Shown one piece after another: positions 41,020-50,119 of a stretch of DNA of 64,000 bases (position 1 is its first letter; each line of letters opens with the position of its first letter). Source of the stretch: Methanoregula sp. UBA154 (GTDB taxonomy: Archaea; Halobacteriota; Methanomicrobia; Methanomicrobiales; Methanospirillaceae); the NCBI GenBank assembly GCA_002502245.1, contig DAPW01000011.1:174667-238666 (forward strand), written 5' to 3'. The notes beneath the pieces are model-generated. The model was not told where the DNA came from, made no database searches, and saw nothing but the letters and a program-made list of their open reading frames with translations. The translations under genes and the position numbers were made by a program.

Positions 41020-42858
41020 TCATGGAATAGTCAGGCCGTTGCTGCAGTGAGATCGCAGTTGATCGTGTAACACGACTAAAGAGTTGATAAATTCCCGAAA
41101 TACCGGATCATCAGCTGGTATCTCCCGAAAAATCTCTTCGAACTTCTTTTGGTTTTCACGATTCATTTCAACAGAAGGTTCTCGCGAATACAACCTTAGA
41201 AAGTTCATCCATCCGGCTGTTTTCTGATAGGGAAATTTTTTCTGAAATTCATTAAAACGGTATTCCTGAATGTAAGCATAGAGAGAGTTTAGTTCCGGTT
41301 CAGAAGGGTGTGCCCAACTTTTAATTGATAGCGAATCGAGTAAAATTGCATAATCCTCTGGATTTTTCCATGTGCGAACAAAGGAATAATGATTTTGCCA
41401 GGGTGCTGTCGCAGAGCCTATAATCGGTTGATGCAGATATACAAGTTCTTCGGCAACGCTTCCATGATGTGTAATGCCGAACATACGAACATTTTTTGCC
41501 AAATGTACCAGTGAAGAAATTTTATCGATAAAGACGATTCGCTCGTTGACGCAATAACGCTCTAAAAGGTTCTCAAAAGCCAATTTATCTGAGGGATATG
41601 TTTTATAGTCGACATTTGGATGTTGTTTTATCAATATCATATTGATTGATGAATTGTTAAGCAGACGGTCTATCGTGAAGATGACCCAATGATAGAGATC
41701 ATTGAAACCATCCAGGCCGTAAAAATATTGGCCGTCCTCAAAACTGTGAAGGAATACAACAGCATATAATTTCTTGTCATCCAGGTCGATTTTATCCCCA
41801 TGAATGTCTTTGATTTCTGTTAAAGTATTGTTATTCTGCCCGACAAACATATACCATAGTTTTCTGTCGGTTTCGAATATTCTCTCCTTAAGATAATTCT
41901 CAATCTGAGATCTTTCATTCTTGTCAGGTAGATTCGGATGTGGCTTGGCAATCCAAGGATTAACATACGGTACACCCGGTTTTGTTATATCGAATTTACT
42001 ATAATATGAAAAATCTTCAACAATAATTGTTGATCTAAAATAATGAAGTGCTCGTGCATAGACAAAATGGAGGTAGGTTGGTTCCGGAACTATTACATAT
42101 GTGGGATTTTTTTTATTTTTTTGTAATTTATTACTTAAGTTGCAGATACAAATTGCATCCGTAAGATTAAGAAATAATTGCATGCAGGATTGTAAGGAAC
42201 CTGCGAGCTGCGGTTGCTCTCTTAATGTTGTGGATGCAATACAATCTCCTATGTGAATATTCTGGAAATGCAGGTTCAAGAATTTCTGGACATTAAAATC
42301 TCCTCTTTCGTGATGGTTCAGCCAGAGTGAAATGGATGAACCGAATGAACGCAAATAAAGGAGAATGTACCTTAGAGATGCCGTAGAAAAAAGACTGAAT
42401 ATGATGGTGATATTCTCTTGCTGTAAATGCACTTTTTTTCCTGAATGAATCTCGTTGTAGAGTGATTGCTTTGCGTACTGCTTAAATTTCCATGGCAGAT
42501 AATTTTTAATTATATCAGGCAATCCGATTAATAGCCTTTTAATGACATGTATCAGGAAACCTGTCAGAGGATTTATCTTAGCGTTTCCTATTGGGAGCAG
42601 TATAATATTTATATTGGCTGGTTTTTTACTGCCGTTTTTTTCCGCTTGGTGCAGTTTCACCAGCCAGAGTGCTGTGCCAATAAGATCGATCAGCCATTCT
42701 CCCCCGTGTGAATCAGTTGTGTACAGCACAAGATCAGGTTCCTCGTCCGAGTAACCCTTTTCACGGGAATGCCCCAAATCATTATTAGTCTGATTGATTA
42801 TAATCACCCGGGTTTTACTTACTGGCCAAATACGGGACGGGATTTGAGGGAGAATCAA
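41020..42858 (-). CDS. Large glycan-locus protein, glycosyltransferase-like C-terminus
   Basis: 612 residues, strongly AT-rich coding. I do not recognise it with certainty. The C-terminal half has features of GT-B polysaccharide transferases of the capsule/CDP-glycerol type: MILIKQHPNVDYKTYP, then FIDKISSLVHLAKNVRMFGI and THHGSVAEELVYLHQPIIGS, the order of a donor-binding region. The N-terminal half (TTDSHGGEWLIDLIGTALWL) is of unknown type. No signal peptide. The apparent start is a TTG at 42858 since no ATG or GTG lies within the first 200 codons. Divergent from the methyltransferase at 43168. Surface-polysaccharide transfer is the likeliest role. Confidence 0.6.
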   Translation of the reverse strand: MILPQIPSRIWPVSKTRVIIINQTNNDLGHSREKGYSDEEPDLVLYTTDSHGGEWLIDLIGTALWLVKLHQAEKNGSKKPANINIILLPIGNAKINPLTGFLIHVIKRLLIGLPDIIKNYLPWKFKQYAKQSLYNEIHSGKKVHLQQENITIIFSLFSTASLRYILLYLRSFGSSISLWLNHHERGDFNVQKFLNLHFQNIHIGDCIASTTLREQPQLAGSLQSCMQLFLNLTDAICICNLSNKLQKNKKNPTYVIVPEPTYLHFVYARALHYFRSTIIVEDFSYYSKFDITKPGVPYVNPWIAKPHPNLPDKNERSQIENYLKERIFETDRKLWYMFVGQNNNTLTEIKDIHGDKIDLDDKKLYAVVFLHSFEDGQYFYGLDGFNDLYHWVIFTIDRLLNNSSINMILIKQHPNVDYKTYPSDKLAFENLLERYCVNERIVFIDKISSLVHLAKNVRMFGITHHGSVAEELVYLHQPIIGSATAPWQNHYSFVRTWKNPEDYAILLDSLSIKSWAHPSEPELNSLYAYIQEYRFNEFQKKFPYQKTAGWMNFLRLYSREPSVEMNRENQKKFEEIFREIPADDPVFREFINSLVVLHDQLRSHCSNGLTIP

Positions 42859-43163
42859 ATTTTAACATTAAAAAGAAAAGGTTCGGATTAATATTTTTCA
42901 GATCAGGGATCCGGTAAACATGGTTATGAAATATTAAAGGTATAATTCTGAATAATTGAACAAAGCTAACAAATAAGAGTTTCATCTGTCATCAATATTA
43001 TTACATTCATCCTTGTTATATTCTTAGGCAAAAAGTGAAATAACGATCCGATTAAAAAAAATGTATCTTAACGGTTTTATCGAGAGTAACGAAAATGAAA
43101 AAAGAAGTTGAAACCACCATATATCGTTTCAGGATTAGTGGGGATTATGTGGCTGTGGAGGTC
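42859..43163. promoter_or_regulatory. AT-rich divergent promoter region
   Basis: About 300 bp between the minus-strand 612-residue gene and the plus-strand methyltransferase. Very AT-rich with many TATA-like runs (for example near 42940-42960 and 43050-43080); no single box can be fixed and no gene is seen. Confidence 0.35.
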
Positions 43164-43167
43164 ATGA

Positions 43168-43998
43168 ATGAATCCCCGTGATGCTGCAACAAGGCTTTTA
43201 CCCCCCATACTGCTAGAGTGGTGGCGGGTTTTTCAAAGTCGTGTTGGTCGGGGGTTTTGTTATCGTGGAAATTTTGGTACTTGGGATGAAGCGCGCTGTG
43301 CCAGCACGGGTTACGACTCTGCAATAATTCTTGAAATGACAAAGGCTGCCTTATTGAAGGTAAAAAATGGTGAAGCGGTATACGAACGGGATTCGGTTTT
43401 GTTCAATGAAATCCAGTATTCCTGGCCACTCCTTGCTGGTTTCATGTGGGTTGCGGCTCAATCAAAAGGACGGCTCAATGTCCTGGATTTTGGCGGATCA
43501 CTGGGGACCAGTTATTACCAAAACCGTGTTTTTTTCCGCGATCTTTCGGAAGTCCGATGGAACATTATCGAACAACCTGCACATGTAAACGTCGGAAAGG
43601 AATGGTTTGAAGATGACATCCTGAAATTTTTCCCCGATATTGAAACTTGTCTGTCTGATACACAGCCTAATGTAATCCTTCTCAGTGGTGTCCTGCAATA
43701 TCTTGAGAATCCGTATGAACTACTGGACAAGCTGCTTTCTCTGCCCGTTGAATATATTATTATTGACAGAATCCCCTTCCTGGAGGGTTCCAAAGACCGT
43801 CTGTGTGTGCAACATGTACCCTCGAGTATTTACCCGGCCAGTTATCCCGTATGGATTTTTTCAGAGCAGGTGTTTTTACTTTATATCCAGGAAAGGAAAT
43901 TTGAACCTGTTGCAGAATTTCAAGGTTTCGATGATATCAATGCGCCGGTACGCACGGTCTGGAAAGGAATGATACTCAAAAGAAAAAAAATCATTTAA
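43168..43998 (+). CDS. Putative methyltransferase, TIGR04325 family
   Basis: 276-residue protein of polysaccharide loci. The N-terminus has the conserved FRGxFxSWxEA-like YRGNFGTWDEARCASTGYDS; RLNVLDFGGSLGTSYYQNR is the SAM-binding motif I region; IILLSGVLQYLENPYELLD follows. These mark the TIGR04325 group, thought to methylate sugars. GGAGG six bases before the ATG at 43168 settles the start over the ATG at 43164. Single gene with AT-rich codon use. Confidence 0.82.
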   Translation: MNPRDAATRLLPPILLEWWRVFQSRVGRGFCYRGNFGTWDEARCASTGYDSAIILEMTKAALLKVKNGEAVYERDSVLFNEIQYSWPLLAGFMWVAAQSKGRLNVLDFGGSLGTSYYQNRVFFRDLSEVRWNIIEQPAHVNVGKEWFEDDILKFFPDIETCLSDTQPNVILLSGVLQYLENPYELLDKLLSLPVEYIIIDRIPFLEGSKDRLCVQHVPSSIYPASYPVWIFSEQVFLLYIQERKFEPVAEFQGFDDINAPVRTVWKGMILKRKKII

Positions 43999-44429
43999 CG
44001 GTTCAATCGCATGTATGTAACATTCAGGTAAACATTTATCAGATGTTCCTGTCACCCGTTCCAGCATTTCCCCTGAGTTTTCGGCAAGGGTGGTCAGGTT
44101 ACTCTGAACAGCCTTATTCTGGAATTAGGGGGCATTTTTTTACGGTTTTTGGCAGAGAAACGCGATAGCATCCGTGCCCCTATGAGAATGGTGCGTGGTG
44201 CAGCATGCCCTGTTCAGTACAGAGACAGGATTTTAATCTTCCACCCCGTTAAACAGACTAGTCAGGAGATAACTTCCAGGATTCGAAATCATTGCAGGAG
44301 AATTCCCCAGATGAAGGTTCGATCACCGAATCTCATCTCCACGCTTAAACCAGATAACCCCTGTTGAAAACCGGGCATTCCTTTACCATGGTAAAACAAT
44401 AATTTGTATACCATACCGATAATAACTTA
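43999..44429. promoter_or_regulatory. Intergenic region with a 14-bp palindrome
   Basis: 430 bp without a convincing gene. The perfect palindrome TTTACCATGGTAAA at 44382-44395 lies 35-48 nt before the ATG at 44430, just ahead of AT-rich TATA-like sequence (ATAATTTGTATACC). It could be an operator or upstream element for the following three-gene operon. Confidence 0.4.
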
Positions 44430-44870
44430 ATGTCATATCAGGGATTTACACCAATGCCCCCCATCGAACAAATCATTTCCCATAACCAGATCATTGCCAT
44501 CATCATATCTCACGAATTTGAAAAAGACGGGATCGAATTCTTCACTCCTGGTACGTTCTCTCAACAGCTAGGCTACATGAAACATCAGCGGGGAGAAACC
44601 ATCCAGGAGCATATCCATGTCCTGCATGTACGGGAAGTCCAGTTCACACAGGAAACCCTGTTCATTAAAAAAGGCCGGGTGAAAATCAATTTTTACCATC
44701 CGGACAACACGTTTTTCACCAGCAGGGAATTAAAAACCGGGGATGTAATATTACTGGCATCCGGGGGCCACGGGTTCGAATTCCTTGAAGAAACAGAGAT
44801 CATAGAAGTGAAACAAGGCCCGTATTGCGATGACCGGGATAAAGAACGGTTTGTGGGGAAAAAGGAATGA
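44430..44870 (+). CDS. Cupin-like protein of a sugar operon
   Basis: 146-residue beta-rich protein. EHIHVLHVREVQFTQETLFI and the segments KGRVKINFYHP and LASGGHGFEFLEETEIIEV resemble a cupin/WbuC-like barrel with few metal ligands. Found in front of and overlapping (ATGA) the aminotransferase gene, so the two are co-translated. It may be a sugar-nucleotide isomerase of the FdtA type or a regulator; the sequence does not decide. A second ATG at 44454 (MPPIEQII) is an equally possible start. Confidence 0.65.
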   Translation: MSYQGFTPMPPIEQIISHNQIIAIIISHEFEKDGIEFFTPGTFSQQLGYMKHQRGETIQEHIHVLHVREVQFTQETLFIKKGRVKINFYHPDNTFFTSRELKTGDVILLASGGHGFEFLEETEIIEVKQGPYCDDRDKERFVGKKE

Positions 44871-46000
44871 TCCCGGTCAGCGAACCCCTTCTCGGAGGAA
44901 AAGAGCTGGAGTACGTCACCGACTGCATAAAAACCGGTTGGATCTCCTCTGCAGGAAAATACATCAGTGATTTTGAATCCGGCTGGTCAGCATATTGCGG
45001 GAAAAAATATGGCATCGCTGTCAGCAATGGCACAAATGCCCTGGATGTTGCGGTGCACTGCCTCGGGCTTAGACCTGGCGATGAAGTGATCATGCCCAGT
45101 TTCACGATTATATCTTGTGCCCTGGCAGTCGTCAACAACGGGGGAAACCCTGTCCTTGTAGACAATGATCCCAACATCTGGACAATGGATGTCGGGCAGG
45201 TGGCAGAAAAAATCACATCAAAAACAAAAGCGATCATGCCGGTCCATATCTACGGTCATCCGGTCGACATGGATCCCATTCTTGATCTGGCAGAAGATCA
45301 CCACCTTGCAATCATTGAAGATGCAGCTGAAGCACATGGTGCTGAATATTATTCACGCTCTAATAAAACAGATTCCTGGAAACGCTGCGGGAGTTTCGGG
45401 ACGATGAGTTGTTTCAGTTTTTATGCGAACAAACTGATCACAACCGGTGAAGGCGGCATGGTTCTTACGGATGATGAAGCATTGGCAAAGAAAGCCCGTG
45501 CATACCGTGACCTTTGTTTCCAGCCTCACCGCAGGTTCTATCATGACCAGCTGGGAAACCAGTACCGCCTTACCAACATGCAGGCAGCACTCGGTGTTGC
45601 CCAGATGGAACGAATCGATGATATTATTGCAAAGAAACAATGGATGGCGCAGGAATACACCAAGCTTCTTCAGAAAGTCGAAAAGATACAGTTGCCTGCT
45701 GAAAAACCCTGGGCAAGAAGTGTCTACTGGATGTATGCTGTAGTACTTTCCGATGCATGCGGTATGGACAATACGGAATGTGCAAAACGCCTTTACGAAA
45801 AAGGTGTGGATACCCGTCCGTTCTTTATTGGTATGCACGAGCAACCGGTGTTTCATAAGATGGGATTATTCATCAACGAAAAATACCCGGTGGCAGAACG
45901 GATAGCCCGACATGGATTCTACCTCCCATCGGGATTGACGATAACAAGAGAACAAATTGATCTCGTATCCAATGCCGTGTGTGAGGTTCTCGGTCCATGA
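44867..46000 (+). CDS. DegT/DnrJ/EryC1 aminotransferase
   Basis: PLP-dependent sugar-nucleotide aminotransferase (377 aa). It has SNGTNALDVAVHCLGLRPGD near 53-72, EDAAEAHGAE at 151-160, and the PLP lysine Lys189 in SFYANKLITTGEGG. This is the pattern of perosamine/4-amino-sugar synthases acting on NDP-4-keto-6-deoxy sugars. It overlaps by 4 nt both the upstream cupin gene and the downstream methyltransferase gene, so the three form a tightly coupled operon. Confidence 0.94.
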   Translation: MIPVSEPLLGGKELEYVTDCIKTGWISSAGKYISDFESGWSAYCGKKYGIAVSNGTNALDVAVHCLGLRPGDEVIMPSFTIISCALAVVNNGGNPVLVDNDPNIWTMDVGQVAEKITSKTKAIMPVHIYGHPVDMDPILDLAEDHHLAIIEDAAEAHGAEYYSRSNKTDSWKRCGSFGTMSCFSFYANKLITTGEGGMVLTDDEALAKKARAYRDLCFQPHRRFYHDQLGNQYRLTNMQAALGVAQMERIDDIIAKKQWMAQEYTKLLQKVEKIQLPAEKPWARSVYWMYAVVLSDACGMDNTECAKRLYEKGVDTRPFFIGMHEQPVFHKMGLFINEKYPVAERIARHGFYLPSGLTITREQIDLVSNAVCEVLGP

Positions 46001-46767
46001 GTCCGGTTTTTGGTAAGGAATATTCAGATTCCTACGATTCCCTTTACGAGGAGAAAGATTACGACGGGGAGTGTACCCTGATTGAACAAATCATCAGGGA
46101 TTATAGTAATATACCGGTACATTCGATCCTGGATCTTGGATGCGGAACCGGCAACCATTCACTCCGCCTTGCAGAACGTGGATACGAAGTTACCGGTGTC
46201 GATCGTTCAGAAAAGATGCTTGATATTGCCAGGGCAAAGGCGGATAAGAAAAAAGTGCATTGTGATTTTTACCAGTCAGACATCCGGGAATTTGACGATC
46301 ATAAAAAATACGACGCGGTCATCATGATGTTTGCAGTTCTGGGATATCAGCTGGAGAACGATGATGTCATTACTGCACTGAAAACTGTATCAAAACACCT
46401 TAAACCGGGAGGTGTTTTTATCTGCGATATCTGGTATGGCCCGGCTGTACTCACCCAAAAACCCGGTGAACGAGTCCGTATAATCGATTCAGGAGATACA
46501 AGAACAATCCGTGTTTCCTCAGGGATACTTGATAGCTTACATCATCAGGTCATGATCCATTTCCATCTCTGGACTTTGAACGGAGACCGGCTCGTGGCCG
46601 AGACTCAGGAAGATCATGTAATGCGGTTCTTTTTCCCGCAGGAATTATCACTGTTATTTAAAAACGGCGGATTGAAAATCAGGAAAGTTGGAGCATTTCC
46701 TGACATTGAAACAACACCCTCTGAAAAAACGTGGAATATCTGTACGGTCTCAACCGTAGAGAAATAA
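45997..46767 (+). CDS. Class I SAM methyltransferase, possible amino-sugar N-methyltransferase
   Basis: 256 residues. Motif I is ILDLGCGTGNHSLRLAERGY; the following FYQSDIREFDDHKKYDAVIM and MFAVLGYQLENDDVITAL recall the DesVI/TylM1 N,N-dimethyltransferases of macrolide amino sugars, as does the N-terminal YSDSYDSLYEEKDYDGE. Coupled to the aminotransferase by an ATGA overlap, it is a good candidate to methylate the amino group that enzyme installs. This is inference from resemblance and context. Confidence 0.85.
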   Translation: MSPVFGKEYSDSYDSLYEEKDYDGECTLIEQIIRDYSNIPVHSILDLGCGTGNHSLRLAERGYEVTGVDRSEKMLDIARAKADKKKVHCDFYQSDIREFDDHKKYDAVIMMFAVLGYQLENDDVITALKTVSKHLKPGGVFICDIWYGPAVLTQKPGERVRIIDSGDTRTIRVSSGILDSLHHQVMIHFHLWTLNGDRLVAETQEDHVMRFFFPQELSLLFKNGGLKIRKVGAFPDIETTPSEKTWNICTVSTVEK

Positions 46768-46833
46768 CTAACCCCTACCAGCAATAACATCCTATTTAAG
46801 GTATATTGACTGAAAAAATGAGGAATGGGTGAA

Positions 46834-48021
46834 ATGAGAGTAGGAATTTTTCTTTCGGATGCTCCCGGTGAATCCGGGGGAGCTCATACCTACGAGCAGA
46901 ACCTCCTCCTCTCATTTTTATCGGTAGCCCACGAGAGTCATCATGAGTATGTCATTTTTTCAAAAAATGATTTGACACCGATCATCAGGGACTGTTCACA
47001 AGATAAAGTACCAAAAAGTATAGTACTCAGAAATTCACTGGTACGGTTTGTTAATTATTTCTTGGATAACGTGTTTCCCTCTTACCCTGATCTGAAATTT
47101 TCAACCCTCAAGAGAGCTATCAAAAAAAATAACCTGGAGATGGCAGTTTTTTTTTGCGAGGCACCGGAGGTGACCGGGTGTCCGTTTATCACTCCTGTAT
47201 GGGATCTCCAGCACCGGTCACAACCATGGTTCCCGGAGATCAGTAAAAAAGGTATTGGGGAAAAACGTGAAAAATATTACCTGAAGACCCTGAGAAGAGC
47301 CTCGTTTATTATTACTGGTACGTCCGTGGGCAAGGCTGAGATTGTATCCTTTTACGGCATTCCTGAAAACCGCGTTAGGATCTTACCCATGCCGACGCCG
47401 CACTATTGTCTGTCTGCACCCAAAAAAAGAACCGTGGAATCTATCAAAAAATTTCATATTACGGGGGACTATTTGGTATATCCAGCTCAATTCTGGGCAC
47501 ATAAAAATCATATAAACGCAATTCTTGCACTAAAGATCCTTCGTGAACGGTATAATCTACCCCTGTCACTGGTTTTTGTGGGATCAGATAAAGGAAATTT
47601 GGCCTACGTTCAAAAAATAACCTCTGATCAGAAGATGACACCCAACGTTCACTTTTTGGGTTTTGTTTCCAGTGAGGATCTCATCAGCCTTTATCAAAAT
47701 GCATACGCACTTGTCTTCCCGACCTTTTTCGGACCGGATAATGTACCCCCTCTTGAAGCATTTGCATTAGGCTGCCCGGTAATTGCATCCAATGTTCCCG
47801 GTGCGGAAGAACAAATGGGAGATGCTGCCTTGTTTTTCGATCCCAAAAAACCCGAGGAGATTGCACGAGCGGTTGATCTGCTGTATACCAGTCACTCCCT
47901 GAGAAATACCTTGATCGAAAAAGGATATACCCGTGCCCATCAATGGACGGGAAAAGATTTCATCCGCAGCCTTTTTCTCATTCTGGATGAATTTGAATCG
48001 GTAAGAAAAAACTGGGAATAA
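46834..48021 (+). CDS. Glycosyltransferase, GT4 family
   Basis: 395 residues from the ATG at 46834 (MRVGIFLSDAPGESGGAHTY); an ATG nine bases upstream is possible. The donor domain has DYLVYPAQFWAHKNHINAIL, VFPTFFGPDNVPPLEAFALG and PVIASNVPGAEEQMGDAALF. WAHKNH is common in GT4 proteins of O-antigen loci. AT-rich coding. Confidence 0.9.
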   Translation: MRVGIFLSDAPGESGGAHTYEQNLLLSFLSVAHESHHEYVIFSKNDLTPIIRDCSQDKVPKSIVLRNSLVRFVNYFLDNVFPSYPDLKFSTLKRAIKKNNLEMAVFFCEAPEVTGCPFITPVWDLQHRSQPWFPEISKKGIGEKREKYYLKTLRRASFIITGTSVGKAEIVSFYGIPENRVRILPMPTPHYCLSAPKKRTVESIKKFHITGDYLVYPAQFWAHKNHINAILALKILRERYNLPLSLVFVGSDKGNLAYVQKITSDQKMTPNVHFLGFVSSEDLISLYQNAYALVFPTFFGPDNVPPLEAFALGCPVIASNVPGAEEQMGDAALFFDPKKPEEIARAVDLLYTSHSLRNTLIEKGYTRAHQWTGKDFIRSLFLILDEFESVRKNWE

Positions 48022-48033
48022 CCTCACTGAATC

Positions 48034-48912
48034 ATGATTACCATTTTTTCGGTTCCAAAACCATTCACCGGGCATATCGCAATAATTCAGGAAAATGCAA
48101 TTAAAAGCTGGATGCAGTTAGATCCAGAAATTGAAATTATCCTCTACGGGGATGAGGAGGGAATAGAAGAGATTTGTGAAAAATATGATCTTATTCATGT
48201 AAACAACATCAAAAAAAATGAATACGGTACACCAACGCTGGATTATATTTTTGAAAATACCCAGAAGATTGCAAAAAACAAAATTCTTTGTTATATAAAT
48301 GCTGATATCATCTTATTCAATGATAGTATAAAGACGATTAACAGAATACCGTTTCAGAAATTTTTAATCGCTGGCCAGAGACGGGATGCAGAAATTTTCT
48401 CACCTCTTGATTATGAAGACGCCTGCTGGGAAAAGAACCTGAGAGAATATGCAATAAAAAATCATAAATCATTTCATGGCGGGATTGATTATTTTATATT
48501 CCCTAAAGGTAATTTCAATGAGATTCCCCCGTTCGCGGTTGGCAGGGCCGGATGGGATAACTGGATGATCTATCATTCGCGAAAATTGAATATCCCGACC
48601 ATTGATGCAACACAATCCATCATGGCAATACACCAGAATCATTCATATTCACATGTACCCTCCCAGACAGGTACTGATTTTTCAGGCCCTGAGTCAGATA
48701 ATAATTTTATTTTAAGCGGTGGCCGGCGTATTTATTTATGGAATCTGGACGATGCGGACTGGATCGTTACCCCTTCAGATTTATTTCACAAAAAATTTAC
48801 ACTGCGGGAGGGTTTCAGATTGCTGATCCTCAAAAGTCCACGTATTTTTCATCCATTATTTGAAGCAGGTTTCCGGATCCAGAATAAAATCCGGTATAAA
48901 AAAAGCGGGTGA
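48034..48912 (+). CDS. Glycosyltransferase-like protein (GT-A type)
   Basis: 292 residues. TIFSVPKPFTGHIAIIQENA at the start, CYINADIILFNDSI (a DxD-like metal site) and the later VGRAGWDNWMIYHSRK suggest a GT-A fold transferase, but the family is not one I can name. No membrane segment. It lies 12 nt after the preceding GT4 gene on the same strand and converges with the next GT4 gene. Strongly AT-rich. Confidence 0.65.
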   Translation: MITIFSVPKPFTGHIAIIQENAIKSWMQLDPEIEIILYGDEEGIEEICEKYDLIHVNNIKKNEYGTPTLDYIFENTQKIAKNKILCYINADIILFNDSIKTINRIPFQKFLIAGQRRDAEIFSPLDYEDACWEKNLREYAIKNHKSFHGGIDYFIFPKGNFNEIPPFAVGRAGWDNWMIYHSRKLNIPTIDATQSIMAIHQNHSYSHVPSQTGTDFSGPESDNNFILSGGRRIYLWNLDDADWIVTPSDLFHKKFTLREGFRLLILKSPRIFHPLFEAGFRIQNKIRYKKSG

Positions 48913-48921
48913 TGGTAATTA

Positions 48922-50115
48922 TCAGGAATTACTTTTCATAACCGAACAGGAATGGTATAATGTTAAAAACCTGTTTATGAGCATGTTCCATGAAAGATTT
49001 TCTTTGATATACATCTGCCCGCATTTCACTTTTTCATGTGCAGGATGAGGAGTGGTAAGAACCTCGCCTATTATTGTGCTTAATCCCGTAATATCCCCGA
49101 ATTTTACTAAATATCCGCCATCTGATTCTTTAATTATCTCGCCGCACCCGCAATCATCCGTAACGATAACCGGTGTCCCGCACATGATTGCCTCAAAGGG
49201 AACCAGTCCGAATATTTCCAGGATTCCTGGATATACCACTACATCGGCATCAACGAATGCTTCGAGTTTTTCCTCGTTATTCAGAGGGCCGGTGATGACA
49301 ACATTACTTTCAATATTGAAATCTTTTATCTTTTTTTTCATGGTTGTAAGAAACCCGTCATCAGGACCGGCAATAACGAGCCTTGCATCCCGATGTTGAT
49401 CCAACAGATTTGAAAAGCTGGTGATGAGAAATTCAAGACCTTTCCTTTTATGCAACCTTCCCAGATAGAGAATTATCTTTTCATCTGATCCGATCCTGTA
49501 TTTTTTTCGGATTTTTCCCGGTTGTGGGAGCATTTCATATTCAGACAGATCAATTCCATTCGGGATAATCTCAATTTTATTTTCTGGTATTCCCATTTTC
49601 AAAAATTGTTCTTTCTCAACTTTCGAAACTGCAATTAATTTCGATGCATCGTTCAGAATGTTATTTCCCCAAAAAATATCAAATAGTTTTTTTATACCTT
49701 GTTTTTCGAAGACGGGTAACACAGCACCGTGTGCCTGGACAATATAAGGGATGTGATATTTTTTGGTAAAATGATGAACAAAAATTGCCTGAACAGAACG
49801 ATATTCATGTATATGAACGATATCAAACTCCTGAATCGTTTTCCTTAACGACAAAAACATGAACGGGGCACAGGGAAAATTTTTGTGAGCCAGAAAATTA
49901 CTGATATTACGGAAACGGTATACCGATATCCCATCCATAATTTCCGGGTTGTTGGTATAATGAAGACGGGAGTTGGCATCAAAAACATCAGTGGTATATA
50001 CCGTAATACTATGATTTTGCTTCACGAGTTCTTTTGATAAATCGGAGACAACTTTTAGCGCACCCCCATATGAATACGCCGGGGGAAAACTCGATATTAT
50101 CTGCAGTATTTTCAT
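48922..50115 (-). CDS. Glycosyltransferase, GT4 family
   Basis: 397 residues starting MKILQIISSFPPAYSYGGAL, a typical GT4 beginning that fixes the start at 50115. The donor domain has KIILYLGRLHKRKGLEFLIT, VVYPGILEIFGLVPFEAIMC and GTPVIVTDDCGCGEIIKESD. First domain HEYRSVQAIFVHHF. Last gene of a minus-strand run of four transferase genes (52990 to 48922). Confidence 0.92.
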   Translation of the reverse strand: MKILQIISSFPPAYSYGGALKVVSDLSKELVKQNHSITVYTTDVFDANSRLHYTNNPEIMDGISVYRFRNISNFLAHKNFPCAPFMFLSLRKTIQEFDIVHIHEYRSVQAIFVHHFTKKYHIPYIVQAHGAVLPVFEKQGIKKLFDIFWGNNILNDASKLIAVSKVEKEQFLKMGIPENKIEIIPNGIDLSEYEMLPQPGKIRKKYRIGSDEKIILYLGRLHKRKGLEFLITSFSNLLDQHRDARLVIAGPDDGFLTTMKKKIKDFNIESNVVITGPLNNEEKLEAFVDADVVVYPGILEIFGLVPFEAIMCGTPVIVTDDCGCGEIIKESDGGYLVKFGDITGLSTIIGEVLTTPHPAHEKVKCGQMYIKENLSWNMLINRFLTLYHSCSVMKSNS

Positions 50116-50119
50116 GATA

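Noticed and set aside
44149..44367. 72-codon plus-strand frame before the cupin-like gene
   Set aside because: Arg/Pro/Ser-rich, no family pattern and no promoter or ribosome-binding site of note.
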